From the NCBI GenBank assembly GCA_965153455.1, contig OZ234496.1, forward strand, positions 4,783,207 to 4,847,206: a DNA stretch of 64,000 bases. The letters run 5' to 3'. Origin of the DNA: Sphagnum compactum (taxonomy: Eukaryota; Bryophyta; Sphagnopsida; Sphagnales). The notes beneath the pieces were generated by a model that saw only the letters and a list, made by a program, of their open reading frames with translations, ran no database searches and was not told the origin of the DNA. Position numbers and translations under genes: made by a program. Positions 1 to 10,552 of this stretch are shown piece by piece; within the stretch, counting starts at the first letter, position 1; every line of letters begins with the position of its first letter.

Positions 1-194
1 GTTTGATCTAAAATTGGATGGTTTAGGAGTCCTAAAACATGAACTCTGTTGTTCGAGGTAATTGGGTTTAAGGGCTTAGGTCCAATAAAAAATATGGTTG
101 GGACTTATCTTTGGAGTTGGGTTTCCATTTTTGCTTGACCCAACTCCTCGCCTAAGCCTCAACCCATGAAGCCAAAACGTATAACCACATAGTC
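1..194. other. Nuclear flank left of the plastid insertion
   Basis: This stretch has no plastid similarity that I recognise. Around 29-90 it reads like the segment at about 47,115-47,175: both have a GTCCT, then ATGAACTCT, then TTGGGTTTAAGG in the same order and spacing. It is therefore probably part of a dispersed nuclear repeat. The switch to plastid-like sequence occurs at about 195, inside rpl14. Confidence 0.45.
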
Positions 195-472
195 ATATGC
201 ACATATTGATGATGTTTTTGTTGCCCATGGTTAAGGAAGCAATATTGAATATGCCTCTCAAAAAATCAGAATTAGTTAGGGCAGCAGTTGTACATACTTG
301 TAAAAAATTCAAACATAAAAATGGAACTAGTGTGCAATTCAATGCCAATGTTGCCATTGTGATAGATCGAGAACGAAATCCTAAAGGAACTCATGTTTTT
401 GGTTCAATCACTCGAAAATTACAAGAATCTGATTGTACCCAAATAATTTCGTTGGCTTTTGAAATTTTAAAA
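195..472 (+). pseudogene. rpl14: rpl14 fragment (plastid ribosomal protein uL14), 5'-truncated
   Basis: The translation contains YAHID, then VKEAILNMPLKKSE, NPKGTHVFGSI and IISLAFEIL, a clear uL14 C-terminal two thirds. In plastids this protein is part of the large ribosomal subunit. The first third is missing because the insertion begins at about 195, and there is a frame change near 228. The normal stop codon after the EIL end is lost, so the frame runs straight into the ATG-GGG-AGG start of rps8. This is a nuclear relic and is not expected to make protein. Confidence 0.88.
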
Positions 473-758
473 ATGGGGAGGGGAAGTAACGTTGGAAAGA
501 TTCAGGGAACATAAGAAGATAAAAACTTTTTTTAGTTTTTACACTAAGATATTGAGGGAAGAAAAAAAAACCACAAATAATTACTTCACAACATATTAAC
601 AAACCCAATTTAAGGATTTATTCCAACCATAAAAGAATTCCCAAAGTTCTAGGTGGAATAGGAATTGTTATTCTTTCCACTTCTCAAGGAATTGTAACAG
701 ATTGGGAGGCACACCAAAGACAAATAGGAGGGAAAATTATGTTATGTATTATAATTCA
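473..758 (+). pseudogene. rps8: rps8 fragment (plastid ribosomal protein uS8), internally deleted
   Basis: After an MGR start at 473 the sequence jumps directly to the segment corresponding to the conserved NVRKHRE region, so roughly the first third of the gene is deleted. It then reads [34 protein letters not shown] and a GGKI near-end, all diagnostic of plastid uS8. At least one frameshift is needed near 500, and a poly-A run around 560 disrupts the middle. Its position directly after rpl14 matches the plastid ribosomal protein operon. Confidence 0.85.
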
Positions 759-1229
759 TCTACATCTTGTTTAAACCATTTTGCATGGGGGAATCTTCAT
801 AAATTAAAGAGGTTAGCTAGTGGCGCTATATTTACCAATGAAAATAAATCCCCTTTAGTGAAGAAACATAATCTAATTGATATGAAATGTCACTAGTAGA
901 AATCAGCCAAAATGTAACCACTCCATTTACAACTACATGCGACTAATAGTCGTTTACGACTAGATTTGAGAACATTTGCAACTACAGGACCATATTTCAA
1001 CTATTTTGGTCATTCTCACAACTATGATGCAACTATTAGAAAATTTCATCTATGGTTGGATCAATTCTACATTTATTTTCATCCATTAATAGGTTGATAT
1101 GTCCCATTAGTCACAATAGTCATCAAATTAGTTGCATCCTAAAGGTATTCTACAATGACATAAGGGTGTATTTTAATGTATGTACTAAAATTATATATAT
1201 ATAATATGCATATGTATGTATATTGTTCA

Positions 1230-2490
1230 TATAATGAATCTCAAAATTAATATTTGAACTTTCAATTTTTTATTCAAATCTCAAAATTGATATTTCAATT
1301 CTGAAAACTATTATTTTATTTTAAAAAAATATATTAGAACTTGAAACTTGATATTTGAATCTGAAAATTATTATTTCAATTCTTTAAAACATTATTTGAA
1401 TTTCAAATTTTTGATTTGAATATGATTTTTTCAATTTAAATTCAAAAAGGCTTATTTGATCTAAAAATTGATATTTGAATTCTAAATTAATATTTCAATT
1501 CAGAAAATTATTAATTAATTATAAAGACATTTTAATTTTGAATATTTTTATATGATTATAAAAAAATTATATTTGAACTAAAAAATTATGCATTTAAATT
1601 TTAAATAATTACTTGATTTGAACCTGAACTTTCAATTCCAAATTATTATTTTGGATTCTCAAAATTAATACTTCAAGTCTGAAAATTTATTAATTGAGTC
1701 TAAAAATGGACATTTCAATTTTGAATACTGTTATTTGAATTTGAAAATTGACATTTCCATTCTGGAATTTGTTATTTAAATTCAAAAAATTTATTTGATC
1801 TAAAAATTGATATTTGAATTCTAAAATATTATTCTCGAATCTAAAAATTATTATTTCAATTTTAAGAAATTATTTGACTTGAAAGTTGAAATTTGAATTC
1901 CAATTTATTATTTTGGATTTTTGAAATTAATATTTCAATTCAGAAAATTGTTAATTCAGTCTTAAAATGGACATTTCAATTTTGAATATTGTTATTTGAA
2001 TCTGAAAATTGACATTTCAATTCTGGAAATTGTTATTTAAATTCATAAAATTTATTTGATCTAAAAATTGATATTTGAATTCTAAATTATTATTTTCGAA
2101 TCTAAAAATTAGTATTTCAATTCAAAAAATATATTGAGTCTAAAAATTGACATTTTGATTTAAAATATTTTGATTTGGACTTGAAATTTGATATTTGAAT
2201 TGTGAAGTTTAAAATTTCAATTTTAATTTGACTTGAAAGTTGAATTTTGAATTCCAAATTATTATTTTGGATTTTCGAAATTAATATTTTAATTCAGAAA
2301 ATTGTTAATTGAGTCTTAAAATGGACATTCTAATTTTAAATATTATAATTTGAATCTGAAAATTGAAATTCCAATTCTGAAATTTGTTATTTAACCTCAA
2401 AAAAATTATTTGATCTAAAAATTGATATTTGAATTCTAAATTACTATGTTGGAATCTTAAATTTATATTTTAATTCAAAAAAATATTGGT
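1230..2490. repeat. Long-unit AT-rich tandem repeat inside the CACTA element
   Basis: The phrase TTATTTGATCTAAAAATTGA recurs at about 1,453, 1,791, 2,052 and 2,407, giving units of roughly 260-355 bp. Each unit is built from short subunits of about 25-30 bp of the type TTGAATTCTAAATTATTAT and TTTCAATTCAGAAAATT. The repeat has no coding potential. Confidence 0.75.
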
Positions 2491-3659
2491 TGAATTTGAA
2501 GGGTTTTTCCTACTAATGTTATCCATAATAAATCACTTTTATAAATAATTATAAATTATCATGTTTATTAAATCTAAGTTACATAAAATTATTATTGTGT
2601 GTAATATATATTTGTAAGTTATATAATTTATATTCTTATATTAGAATAAATTAATTAATATAATTAATGTTACATTACTTTAAAATCATTGTAATTATTT
2701 CAGATAAGAATTAATTAGTATATGCATAATTATTTTCCAATTGAACATTATTATTCACACATTATTATCTGTAATTTATAAGTTCAAACCTAAATTAAAA
2801 ATTTGGAAAAATGAAAATGTAGGTAAAATAATTATTTTATTGATTTTAATTTCATGAGTTATTGTATATATATATATGTATTTTTAATTTTATGATTAAT
2901 CATCTATGAGAAATATTTTATAGTAATTTTACAGTAATTATGAAAATTAATGTTATGTTTAACAAATTATTGTATTTATAGTTAACAATTACCAAGAGAA
3001 AAAAGTTACTTGACCTACAATAATTTTTACAACAATAAATGTAATTATAAAAAGTATTATAATTAGTTGAATAATAATTTTTCAAAAATTTGTTACTTTC
3101 TAATAGCAATTGTTAATTCATTACTTATAATTTTAACATAAATATTTAAAATATTTTAACATTAATTATATTTGATCAAATTCTAAAAAATAATAAAATA
3201 TTTTAAATTATTTCAGTGATTTAACTATTATGAGTTATGCATTAATAACTTGTGAGTAACTAGATAGTTAGTTTGTTAAATATTAAGAAGTTATTACTTA
3301 TTTAAGTAATTGATAATGAATATTGAATATTTGTAATGTATAATTTGTAATTTAAATATATGTAAATTTAATCATTATTAATTAAAGGATTATCTAGTTA
3401 TCTAATATTTGAATTGTTTAGAAATCTAAAAACTAAGAAAGTAAGGCATGAAGAAAGTTTTGGAATTACAACTTAGTTTGTGAGGAAGTTGCAAGTTCAA
3501 AATTTATCCCATATTGTTTGTTCTTCATTCCTATTTTGAACACTATATAAACAAGGGGGTGTGGTCATCCAATTTCACATTAAAAATTTGTGCACATGGG
3601 ATGAGCTAATCAAAAAACTCAACCCAAAACAAAAAAACAAATTATGCACATTTCTAAAA

Positions 3660-3890
3660 TATTTACCTTCCTAACCTACTTATCTACCTAGCTAGGTAGG
3701 TACCTAGTTTGACCTACCCACCTAGTCTGACCTATGTACCTACTTACTTAAATACCTACCTATATGAGTAGGTATTTAACCTAGGAACGTAAAACCTACC
3801 TACTTATTTTTAAACCTAAGTAGGTAGGTTAGTATGTAGCCTAGGTTTGTAGGCACCTATTTATGTACCTACCCAAGTACCTACCAACCT
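3660..3890. repeat. CCTA/TAGG tetranucleotide-rich tract in the CACTA element
   Basis: Imperfect runs of ACCTACCTA and its complement TAGGTAGGTA alternate over about 230 bp, so the tract can also fold back on itself. Equivalent tracts occur in the other three CACTA-like elements, at about 19,905, 20,970-21,030, 25,980 and 40,870-41,030, and mark the family. Confidence 0.7.
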
Positions 3891-4467
3891 AATATTAATA
3901 TTTTTATTAAATTTTTTTAATGCCACATGGCATACTTACATTGGGCCATGTGTCATAATATAATATCATCCAAGTATTTGAATTGAACGTTCTAGATTAT
4001 TTCAAAATAATAATAATAATTATATTTTATAATTAGATATTAAGACACGTGGCAACACATCATTTGCCCTCAATTGTGACCAAAATAGTTGCATCTTAGT
4101 CGCATGTGACAATACGTATACGATGGAGTCAAAGGATGAAATGTATTTGTTGATTTTTTCTTTCATACAATACCCTTTGTCGTTTGCGACTAGTTTATCA
4201 CATGCGACTTGTCTTAGGCGACTAAAGGGATTTTAGTTGCAAAATGTCTCTTGCGACTAAAATTTAGTCACAAAGACTAATCGAAAATACATGTTTTTCT
4301 TCTAGTGTGTCTATTTACTGAATCACTCCCCAATGATAATAGGTCTGAAGTTCTAACCCATATTTCGGGGAAAAAAGACATAATTATATAATAATACTAC
4401 CAGGGGATGGGGTAAAAATAATATTGAGTCACGATGATCTAACTAAAGGACATATAATCCATCAACT

Positions 4468-5789
4468 CCCTACCAAATCTCCAAATAGTTAAATAACTCT
4501 CTAAAATGGAAATAAATTTAATGGAGATAGGGAAAAAAATTAAACGATTTAATGGGCATAAATTTAAATACTCTACATTTTTAATATTTTGATTGTATTA
4601 GAGTGAGGAATACAAATATGAAAACTTGTGTTTTTGTTCATAAAATTTGTGAAAATTTTCAACTAATTCCTAAACAAACACAAATTATGGTGGTTTGTTT
4701 TAATCTAAAACATAAGTAAAGATAAAGATAACCCTCTTTTTTAATTTATCATTGTCGGGAACCCAAATGAATATAATAAGGAAAAATAATAACATAAATT
4801 TTGCATTCTATATTTTTTCAATTTATAATTCATATACACGGGAATAACTATAACAAAACATGTTTAAAAAAATAGTTTACATAAAAGAAGACATATATTC
4901 CACATGCCATACATCTCACCCGCCTATCTTCTTGTTGTATTTGTATCCATGACTCCTCTCTGCATCATAACTTGATTGTGGACACGCCCTTAGAGCTTGA
5001 AATGCATTGCTGGCCACACCTGAATTGTGAAATTATTGGTCACAATCAGGTTGCAAAAATTGTTCACACAATTACAAAGATCCCTTATAACAGTGCATTT
5101 TTTGTCACAAAACAATCTACATGGACTGTGTTTCACATGTCCACAGATGATGGCCAGCATTTAGACTCTCAACAATGCCTCAATTGAATACCCATGTTGA
5201 ACCTAGTGTTTATGCAGGAAAAACAAACATGCAGTGATTTTGACTATGGCCTTAGCTAGTCCACATTCACACATGTATTTGGAGCATCATCAAAAGTTCA
5301 ATATGGACCTAGCATATGTTGGACATCTCACAACTTAAGGATTTAAAAGCTTCATATTTTATTGTCCCACATGGGAATGAGTGGTTTTTGTCTTCTGCAT
5401 GCTACCTCAATATCGTGCACAAGAAAGTCAAGCCATTACTTTTCCACCACATCCATAATTTTTCCCTCCCCCAAAAGCAAGAGTAAAAATGTAGGTGGAA
5501 ATAATCATCAAACGCATGATCAATGCTTGAAATGGGAATATATAGATAAAATATGTCACATTTAACTAATTAATTTACTAATGCCCTGAACCCAATTAAC
5601 TAGAGATTTTTCAATAATTATTTAAATAATGTTTTTAAAAAAACCTAGTAAACAAACTTCACCCTTAGTAAACATGTACACCATATAATGAACCATTTTC
5701 ACCAATGAAGGTAAAGGCAATGAAATTATAATGAACTTAATTCACTTTTATGGTTGCACAGTGAAATAGCCTAGTGAACTACACCACAC
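4468..5789. other. Unidentified insertion between infA and rps11
   Basis: In plastids only rpl36 and short spacers lie between infA and rps11, but here about 1.3 kb separates them. No plastid gene, no recognisable transposon terminus and no convincing reading frame is visible; an open stretch at 4,972-5,187 resembles nothing I know. It is most likely another old nuclear insertion that has replaced or removed rpl36. Confidence 0.4.
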
Positions 5790-6146
5790 TTTCCTAGTAG
5801 TGATAGAACACCTAAAAGAGTTACTCATAATCAAGTTAGTTTTAAAAATACAATTGTTTTTGTTACAAATATCTATAGACAAGCTATTTCTTGGTCTTCT
5901 ATGAGTTCCTGTGGTTTTAGGGCACAAAAATAAGCCTTTTGCCCCTCAAACTGTAATAAAAAATGTTATTCGTAATTAATTTCAATCAAAGTATGAAAGA
6001 AGTAGAAATCGTGATAAGTGGTCCTAGTCCAAAAAAGATATAACATTATGAGCCATTTGAAAAAGTGATATCATACATAATTTCGTAGGGGATGTGATTC
6101 CCATGCCACATAGTGGATGTAAGACTCCTTAAAAAAACGTGTATAA
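5790..6146 (+). pseudogene. rps11: rps11 fragment (plastid ribosomal protein uS11)
   Basis: The translation shows TPKRVTHNQVSFKNTIVFVT, then QAISWSSMSSCGFR, then after a frame change PFAPQT, and finally VIPMPHSGCK followed by KRV and a stop near 6,146. These are the hallmark segments of the plastid uS11 protein. The N-terminal basic tail is missing or unrecognisable, and an in-frame stop replaces a residue soon after CGFR. It lies just before rpoA, as in plastid genomes. Confidence 0.87.
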
Positions 6147-6180
6147 GGATGAAATATACGGTAAACAACTTTTAGTTAAT

Positions 6181-7189
6181 ATGATTCAAAATGAAAAAAT
6201 ACCAATCTTTGTTAGAGTATTGCATGGAGGTGTGTTGAATCCAAAGTAAATAGTGAACATCTTTGTTATGGTCAATTTGCCATATCTCCATTTAGAAGTG
6301 GTCTAGCCATTATAGTAGGAATTGTTATGTGTAGAACACCACTTGGAAGAGTTGAAAGAACATGTATCATACATGCAAAATCTAACATGAATATTCTACA
6401 ATATTAGGCATTCAAAAATCGATGCGCCAAATTTTAATCAACTTGAAAGAAATCATACTTAAAAGTAAAAATAATTCTTGTGAAACTCAAAAAACATTTC
6501 TATCTATTTTTGGACCTAAATAGGTAACAACTCAAAATATCATATTCCCACCTAAACTGATTGATTTTATGCAATATATAGCCACCCTTACTAAAACAAT
6601 TCATTTAGATATTGAATTAAAATTTGAAAAAGATTGAAGTTATTATATGCAAGATTCAATAAAATCTGCATAAGGTTATTTCTCTATAGATGTTGTATTT
6701 ACACCTATCTGAAATATAAATTGTAGTGTTCATCATTCATTTGAAAATAAAAACAAGACACAAGAATTTTTTTTTATTGAAATATGGACCAAAGGAAATG
6801 TACACCCAAAGAAGCACTTTATGAGGCTTTTTTAAGTCTAATTATTCTGTTTATTCTTTTCCTACATGTACAGAAAGAAGAAATAATCCATGGATTAGGA
6901 AATACGAATAAATATAATATGTTCATTTTCCTCTTCTCCATGAAGGATAAGATGGAAAAGGAAATGACTTTTAAACATATATCTATTGACCAACTCAAGT
7001 TTCATGCCATAGTTTTTAACTGTCCAGAAAGACTTGATGTGCATACGATATCTTATTTATTAAGTTATAGTCAAGATGATTTGATTAAAATAAAAAAAAT
7101 TTAGAAAGAAATTTGTTGAACAAGTATTGAAAGTTCTATAAAAACATTTTTCGATAGAATTACCCAAAAATAAGCTTTACTTCCATTAA
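6181..7189 (+). pseudogene. rpoA: rpoA fragment (plastid RNA polymerase alpha subunit)
   Basis: The start region reads MIQNEKIPIFVRVLHGG with a stop soon after. It is followed by QFAISPFRSGLAIIVGIV and LGRVERTCIIHAKS (assembly domain), a poorly readable middle, and a long open stretch at 6,784-7,104. That stretch holds PKEALYEAFLSLI and the C-terminal HhH-like domain IDQLKFHAIVFNCPERL, with SQDDLIKIK. The end reads KFVEQVLKVL, a stop, then KHFSIELPKNKLYFH and a terminal stop at 7,189. Several frameshifts and stops make it a pseudogene. Plastid rpoA is absent from most true mosses, so a donor that retained it is implied. Confidence 0.88.
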
Positions 7190-7450
7190 ATAGTGAATGG
7201 TTCCATCCTTTTTTTTAAGATAAAAAAATAGATAGATCAAGCCCTTTTAATAATTATTTAAAACAAAACAAATCCATTGGGAATTTTCCATTCCTTCTTG
7301 CCCTTTTTTCAAAGTTTATTTTCCTTTTCTTTGATTAGTTCACAATATAGAATATCTATATTCCCTAGCTGTATTTGTTTTGGACTAAATATTCCTTAGC
7401 TGCTAATTAAATATGGGGATTAATAAGAAGAAAAAAAATCAAATTAGTTC

Positions 7451-7933
7451 TAAAAAGTCCTAGAGTTAGAGATTTATCACTAGGTAAAGCAACTCCAATA
7501 CCCAATCAAAAAGCTATTGCAATCCCAATTAAAAAATAAGCGTTGTACCAATGGATGACAAAAGGGATTTTGAAATTGTATTAACATTTTCCAAGAAAAG
7601 TACTATCAATAATCTCGCTTTTATTGCAACCATTAAAATAACACTTGATAACTTATTAAGGACTATACGAAAAATCTAAAAAATAGGGGAGAAATGCCAT
7701 TCAAGTAATATTCCAACAAAGTTGCAAATGGATTTGCTATGGATTTGCTAGTTCACCAATCATTCAAGGTTCTAGAATTACTAAACCTACAATACATGCA
7801 ATAGTACTTAAAATAACTACTATAAAGATATACAAAAAATCATTTGGCCTAGCGAATTTTTCATAATAGTTATGTCCCATACCCTTAGCTAATTTGGCCC
7901 ACAATATAAGATCACTCAAATTTGGTTTTTTTG
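7451..7933 (-). pseudogene. petD: petD exon 2 (cytochrome b6f subunit IV)
   Basis: On the minus strand, directly after a group II intron end, the translation gives [20 protein letters not shown], then [30 protein letters not shown] and, towards the 3' end, FQNPFCHP and KSLTLGLF. These are the signature segments of subunit IV, a three-helix membrane protein of the cytochrome b6f complex. Several stops and a damaged stretch between about 7,560 and 7,720 make it non-functional. Confidence 0.88.
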
Positions 7934-8778
7934 TTATTAGGATAGGTTATCAAAAGGAATATTCCCCAAAAGAACCAGACATGAATTTTTTAAAATCCAA
8001 CTTGGACTATGTTTATGTATCATGCATTTTTAATTCATTTCAAGTCATATAAGTTCAAAAAAATTAGAAATTTTTTTAATTTATTAAATAAAACAAGTTT
8101 CATTTCAATTACAAGTTCAATGAACCAAGTTTATTTATGAATTTCAATATGAAAATCAATGTATTTTTTATAGTCTTATTCACCATAGTCATTTTTTTTC
8201 AACATTTTGAAATTTTAAAATTATATCAGGTATCGACCCATTAATGTATTGGCTTATTCTTTTCATTAGACTTTTTTTTTATTCTGATGATGCCTATTTT
8301 AATGAAAAACACGAAGGAAATGGATGAGTTTTCTTATCATTATATATATATCCTTTTCAAATTTTATGAAATTTATTTCATTGGTGAATATTCGACTAAT
8401 GAAATAGATCACAGAAAGGAATTTCCTTTGAAAATGAAACTCATTTTCTTAGCCAAGCTTTTTATTTTTTCATTGGAGAAAAAATAAATTGGGTCAAAAA
8501 CACATTTTTAAAATATTTTAATGTAGCAGATTGACTAAGATATCTTCATAATCCAATAAATTATGAGCTCACACACTCCAATAATCTATCGTCTTTCTAA
8601 AAAAAAATCTTAAATGAAGTATTTGAAATACTCAAAAATAGAAAAATCCATAAAATATCATGAAATATTTCATATATTATATGATTGATTTATTCAATAA
8701 ATTTTATATGGCAATTGAATTATCATGTAATAATTCTTGTATTACTATATATATTCGTGATAACTATAAGATTTAAAC
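7934..8778 (-). other. petD group II intron remnant and petD-petB spacer
   Basis: Immediately upstream of petD exon 2 the minus strand reads CATGTCTGGTTCTTTTGG followed by CCTATCCTAATAAC. This is the 3' half of a domain V hairpin and a typical domain VI/intron end of the plastid petD intron. The rest, up to the petB stop at 8,779, is AT-rich and presumably includes the decayed intron body and the petD-petB spacer. A plus-strand open stretch at 8,287-8,487 has no recognisable product. Confidence 0.65.
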
Positions 8779-9590
8779 TCATAAAGGACCTGAAATACCA
8801 TGTTTACAAATCATTGGGAAATGCTTTAACATAAAAACCGCAATAAGAATTCGTAGTATAATAGTATATAAACCATATAAATGAGTCAATGTGGATTGAC
8901 GCACATGAACACTTGCACATAATAACTTTACCAAAGGCGATCCTATAATAGGAATAGGTTCAAGTACACTAGTTATAATCTTGACAGCCTAATAATCATA
9001 TTGATCCCAAAGCAAGGAATATCTAGTTACACCAAAAACAATTGTTAAAAATTACACCAATAACCCAAGTTAATTCATGAGGTTTTTTGAAACCTCCCAT
9101 GAGGTAAACATGAAATACGTGTAAGATCATAATTAATTCATGAAGTTTTTTGAAACCTCCCGTGAAGTAAACACAAAATATGTGTAACATCATCATTAAT
9201 TCATGAGGTTTTTCAAAACCTTTGGTGAAATAAACACAAAATATGTTTGAGATCATCATTAATTCATGAAGTTTTTTGAAACCTCTCATGAGGTAAACAC
9301 AAAATACATGTAAGATCATCATTAAAATCATGATGCTTGCCGACCATTGATGAACTAATTAGATTAACCAACCGAAATTGACCTCAATCATTATATATTG
9401 GATAGAGGTGAAAACTTATATTATTGTGGGACAATGATAGAAAGTCATGGCAAAACCATTGGCTACCTATACCACAAAACAAATCAAAATAATTTCTCCA
9501 AAACAATCGAGTAAAATTATGCAAAGAGGAGCCAATTTTTTCATAACTAGTCCTTGGTATTGATGTTCATAAGTTTCATAAACTAAATTA
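8779..9590 (-). pseudogene. petB: petB exon 2 (cytochrome b6), with internal tandem expansion
   Basis: Minus-strand translation runs from GEIILICFVV and VANGFAMTFYHCPTI (first helix) through DEVNFGWLIR to the [22 protein letters not shown] region, then [42 protein letters not shown] and [11 protein letters not shown] followed by the stop. This is cytochrome b6, the haem-binding subunit of the b6f complex. The helix-flanking segment [19 protein letters not shown] is repeated four times in frame instead of once. Stops and frameshifts elsewhere show it is a pseudogene. Its 5' end near 9,590 is approximate. Confidence 0.9.
9070..9321 (-). repeat. 63-bp tandem repeat, four units, inside petB
   Basis: The phrase TTAATTCA begins at 9,070, 9,133, 9,196 and 9,259, with a related start at 9,322, so the period is exactly 63 bp. 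Each unit encodes 21 residues ending in HEL on the minus strand. The units differ from one another by several substitutions, so the expansion is old, but all four stay in frame. Confidence 0.93.
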
Positions 9591-9904
9591 ATGTTGAAAG
9601 TACATATTGTATTTATATGAAAACATTTTTAATATATTAATCTAGCATTTAAATAAGTTTGAAAATAATCCAACAAATTATTTTGTACTATTGATTTGGA
9701 TCCATTCGAACAAATCACACACCCATAATCCAAAAAATTTTCATTAATTGATTGATCACATGATTAGACTACTATAGGATCAATTGAAAAAAGGGAAATA
9801 AAATCATGAATAAGGAGCACGTCTTCCCTTTTTTTTTATAGGTATTCGAAAAGAGGATCAATAAAATAAATAATATCCATTTTTATTGAACCTTTTTAAT
9901 ATAT
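9591..9904. other. Shortened petB intron / petB-psbH spacer
   Basis: AT-rich sequence lies where the plastid petB intron and the spacer to psbH should be. Only about 0.3 kb remains, less than a full group II intron, so most of the intron was probably deleted. No exon 1 is recognisable. Confidence 0.4.
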
Positions 9905-10130
9905 AACCAACTCATGCCTCAAACTCCATATAATAAGATAGAAGAGTTATTAAATTCCAAAATAATAACTAGGAATACTGCAAATAATGCTATTACAACA
10001 CCCATTAAAGGAAATGTTCCCCACCTGAGAGCCACTTTACCATATTTTGAATTAAACAATTTCAAAATATCCCTTATGCCACTTCATTTTCCTTTAGTGA
10101 TGAGTGTATCATCAATGTGTAGCCATAGAA
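9905..10130 (-). pseudogene. psbH: psbH fragment (photosystem II phosphoprotein)
   Basis: On the minus strand, MATH at about 10,130 is followed, after a frame change, by [18 protein letters not shown], then [15 protein letters not shown] and [16 protein letters not shown]. This covers the whole small membrane protein: a soluble N-terminus, one transmembrane helix and a short C-terminal tail. The N-terminal third contains early stops or a frameshift. It sits between petB and psbN, as in plastids. Confidence 0.88.
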
Positions 10131-10206
10131 CTTATTGCATTATTGAGATTTATTATTCTTTTGTACTACTATGTTAAAAAAAACCATTTTTTGGGATTAC
10201 CTAACA

Positions 10207-10338
10207 ATGGAAACTACAACCTTGGTCATTATCCCCATATCTTGTTTATTCATGAGCTTTACCAATTATGCCCTTTATATAACATTTTGACAAGCCTCTA
10301 GAAAAATTAAGGATCCTTTCAAAAAACACGAAGACTAA
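10207..10338 (+). pseudogene. psbN: psbN, full length with one nonsense codon
   Basis: The 44-codon frame reads METTTLVIIPISCLFMSF, then TNYALYITF, a TGA, and QASRKIKDPFKKHED before a TAA. It aligns end to end with plastid psbN, a one-helix protein needed for photosystem II assembly. The only fatal change seen is TGA where glycine (GGA) is expected, so this is one of the best-preserved pieces of the insertion. It lies antisense between psbH and psbT, the conserved plastid arrangement. Confidence 0.92.
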
Positions 10339-10444
10339 ATTCATTAATGACCTTCACTATAAATGAAGGGAAGGTCATTAGTTTCCTATTGAAAGGAAGG
10401 ATAGGAATTCTAAAGGAGGGACTTCAAAAAATTAAATGAAATAA

Positions 10445-10552
10445 GAATTTTCTTTCCTTACTTGGAATTTTAGGTAGTTCGTGCACAAAGATAGCAAAAA
10501 AAATCATTCTTAAAATACCTACCAACAAAAATGTATAAACCAATGCTTGCAT
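10445..10552 (-). pseudogene. psbT: psbT fragment (photosystem II small subunit)
   Basis: The minus strand, from ATG at 10,552, reads [20 protein letters not shown], then [13 protein letters not shown]. This matches plastid PsbT along its length. No stop codon remains at the expected end, and the frame continues into spacer. It lies between psbN and psbB. Confidence 0.9.

Larger units (their letters stand above)
891..4307. mobile_element. CACTA-type DNA transposon, non-autonomous, inserted in infA
   Basis: The left end reads CACTAGTAGAAATC and the right end, reverse-complemented, reads CACTAGAAGAAAAAC: terminal inverted repeats with the CACTA signature. The element is bounded by a perfect 3-bp target duplication, TGT at 888-890 and TGT at 4,308-4,310, as expected for CACTA transposases. 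Short subterminal motifs around GCGACTA and TTGCGAC recur at both ends. No transposase reading frame is visible: the interior is AT-rich repeat, a TATA-containing block at about 3,470-3,560 and CCTA repeats. It is therefore probably mobilised in trans. It was inserted after the plastid DNA arrived in the nucleus. Confidence 0.9.
858..4467 (+). pseudogene. infA: infA fragment (plastid initiation factor IF-1), split by a transposon
   Basis: Bases 858-890 encode KKHNLIDMKC (the first codon GTG replaces ATG), and the sequence resumes at 4,308/4,311 with LFTESLPN. It continues through HISGKKDIII and, after a frame change, ILPGDGVKI and GHIIHQL up to about 4,467. Read across the gap, these pieces cover nearly all of the short IF-1 protein. 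The 3,417-bp CACTA-type element at 891-4,307 lies exactly between them. A few indels lie within the second part. A plastid-encoded infA is lost in many flowering plants, so its presence says something about the donor plastome. Confidence 0.85.

Noticed and set aside
197-514. 105-codon open frame that looks like a ribosomal protein gene
   Set aside because: It is the truncated rpl14 relic running into rps8; the plastid context with decayed neighbours shows it is not a functional gene.
8287-8487. 66-codon frame between petD and petB
   Set aside because: It lies in the decayed petD intron/spacer region and does not match a maturase or any plastid protein.
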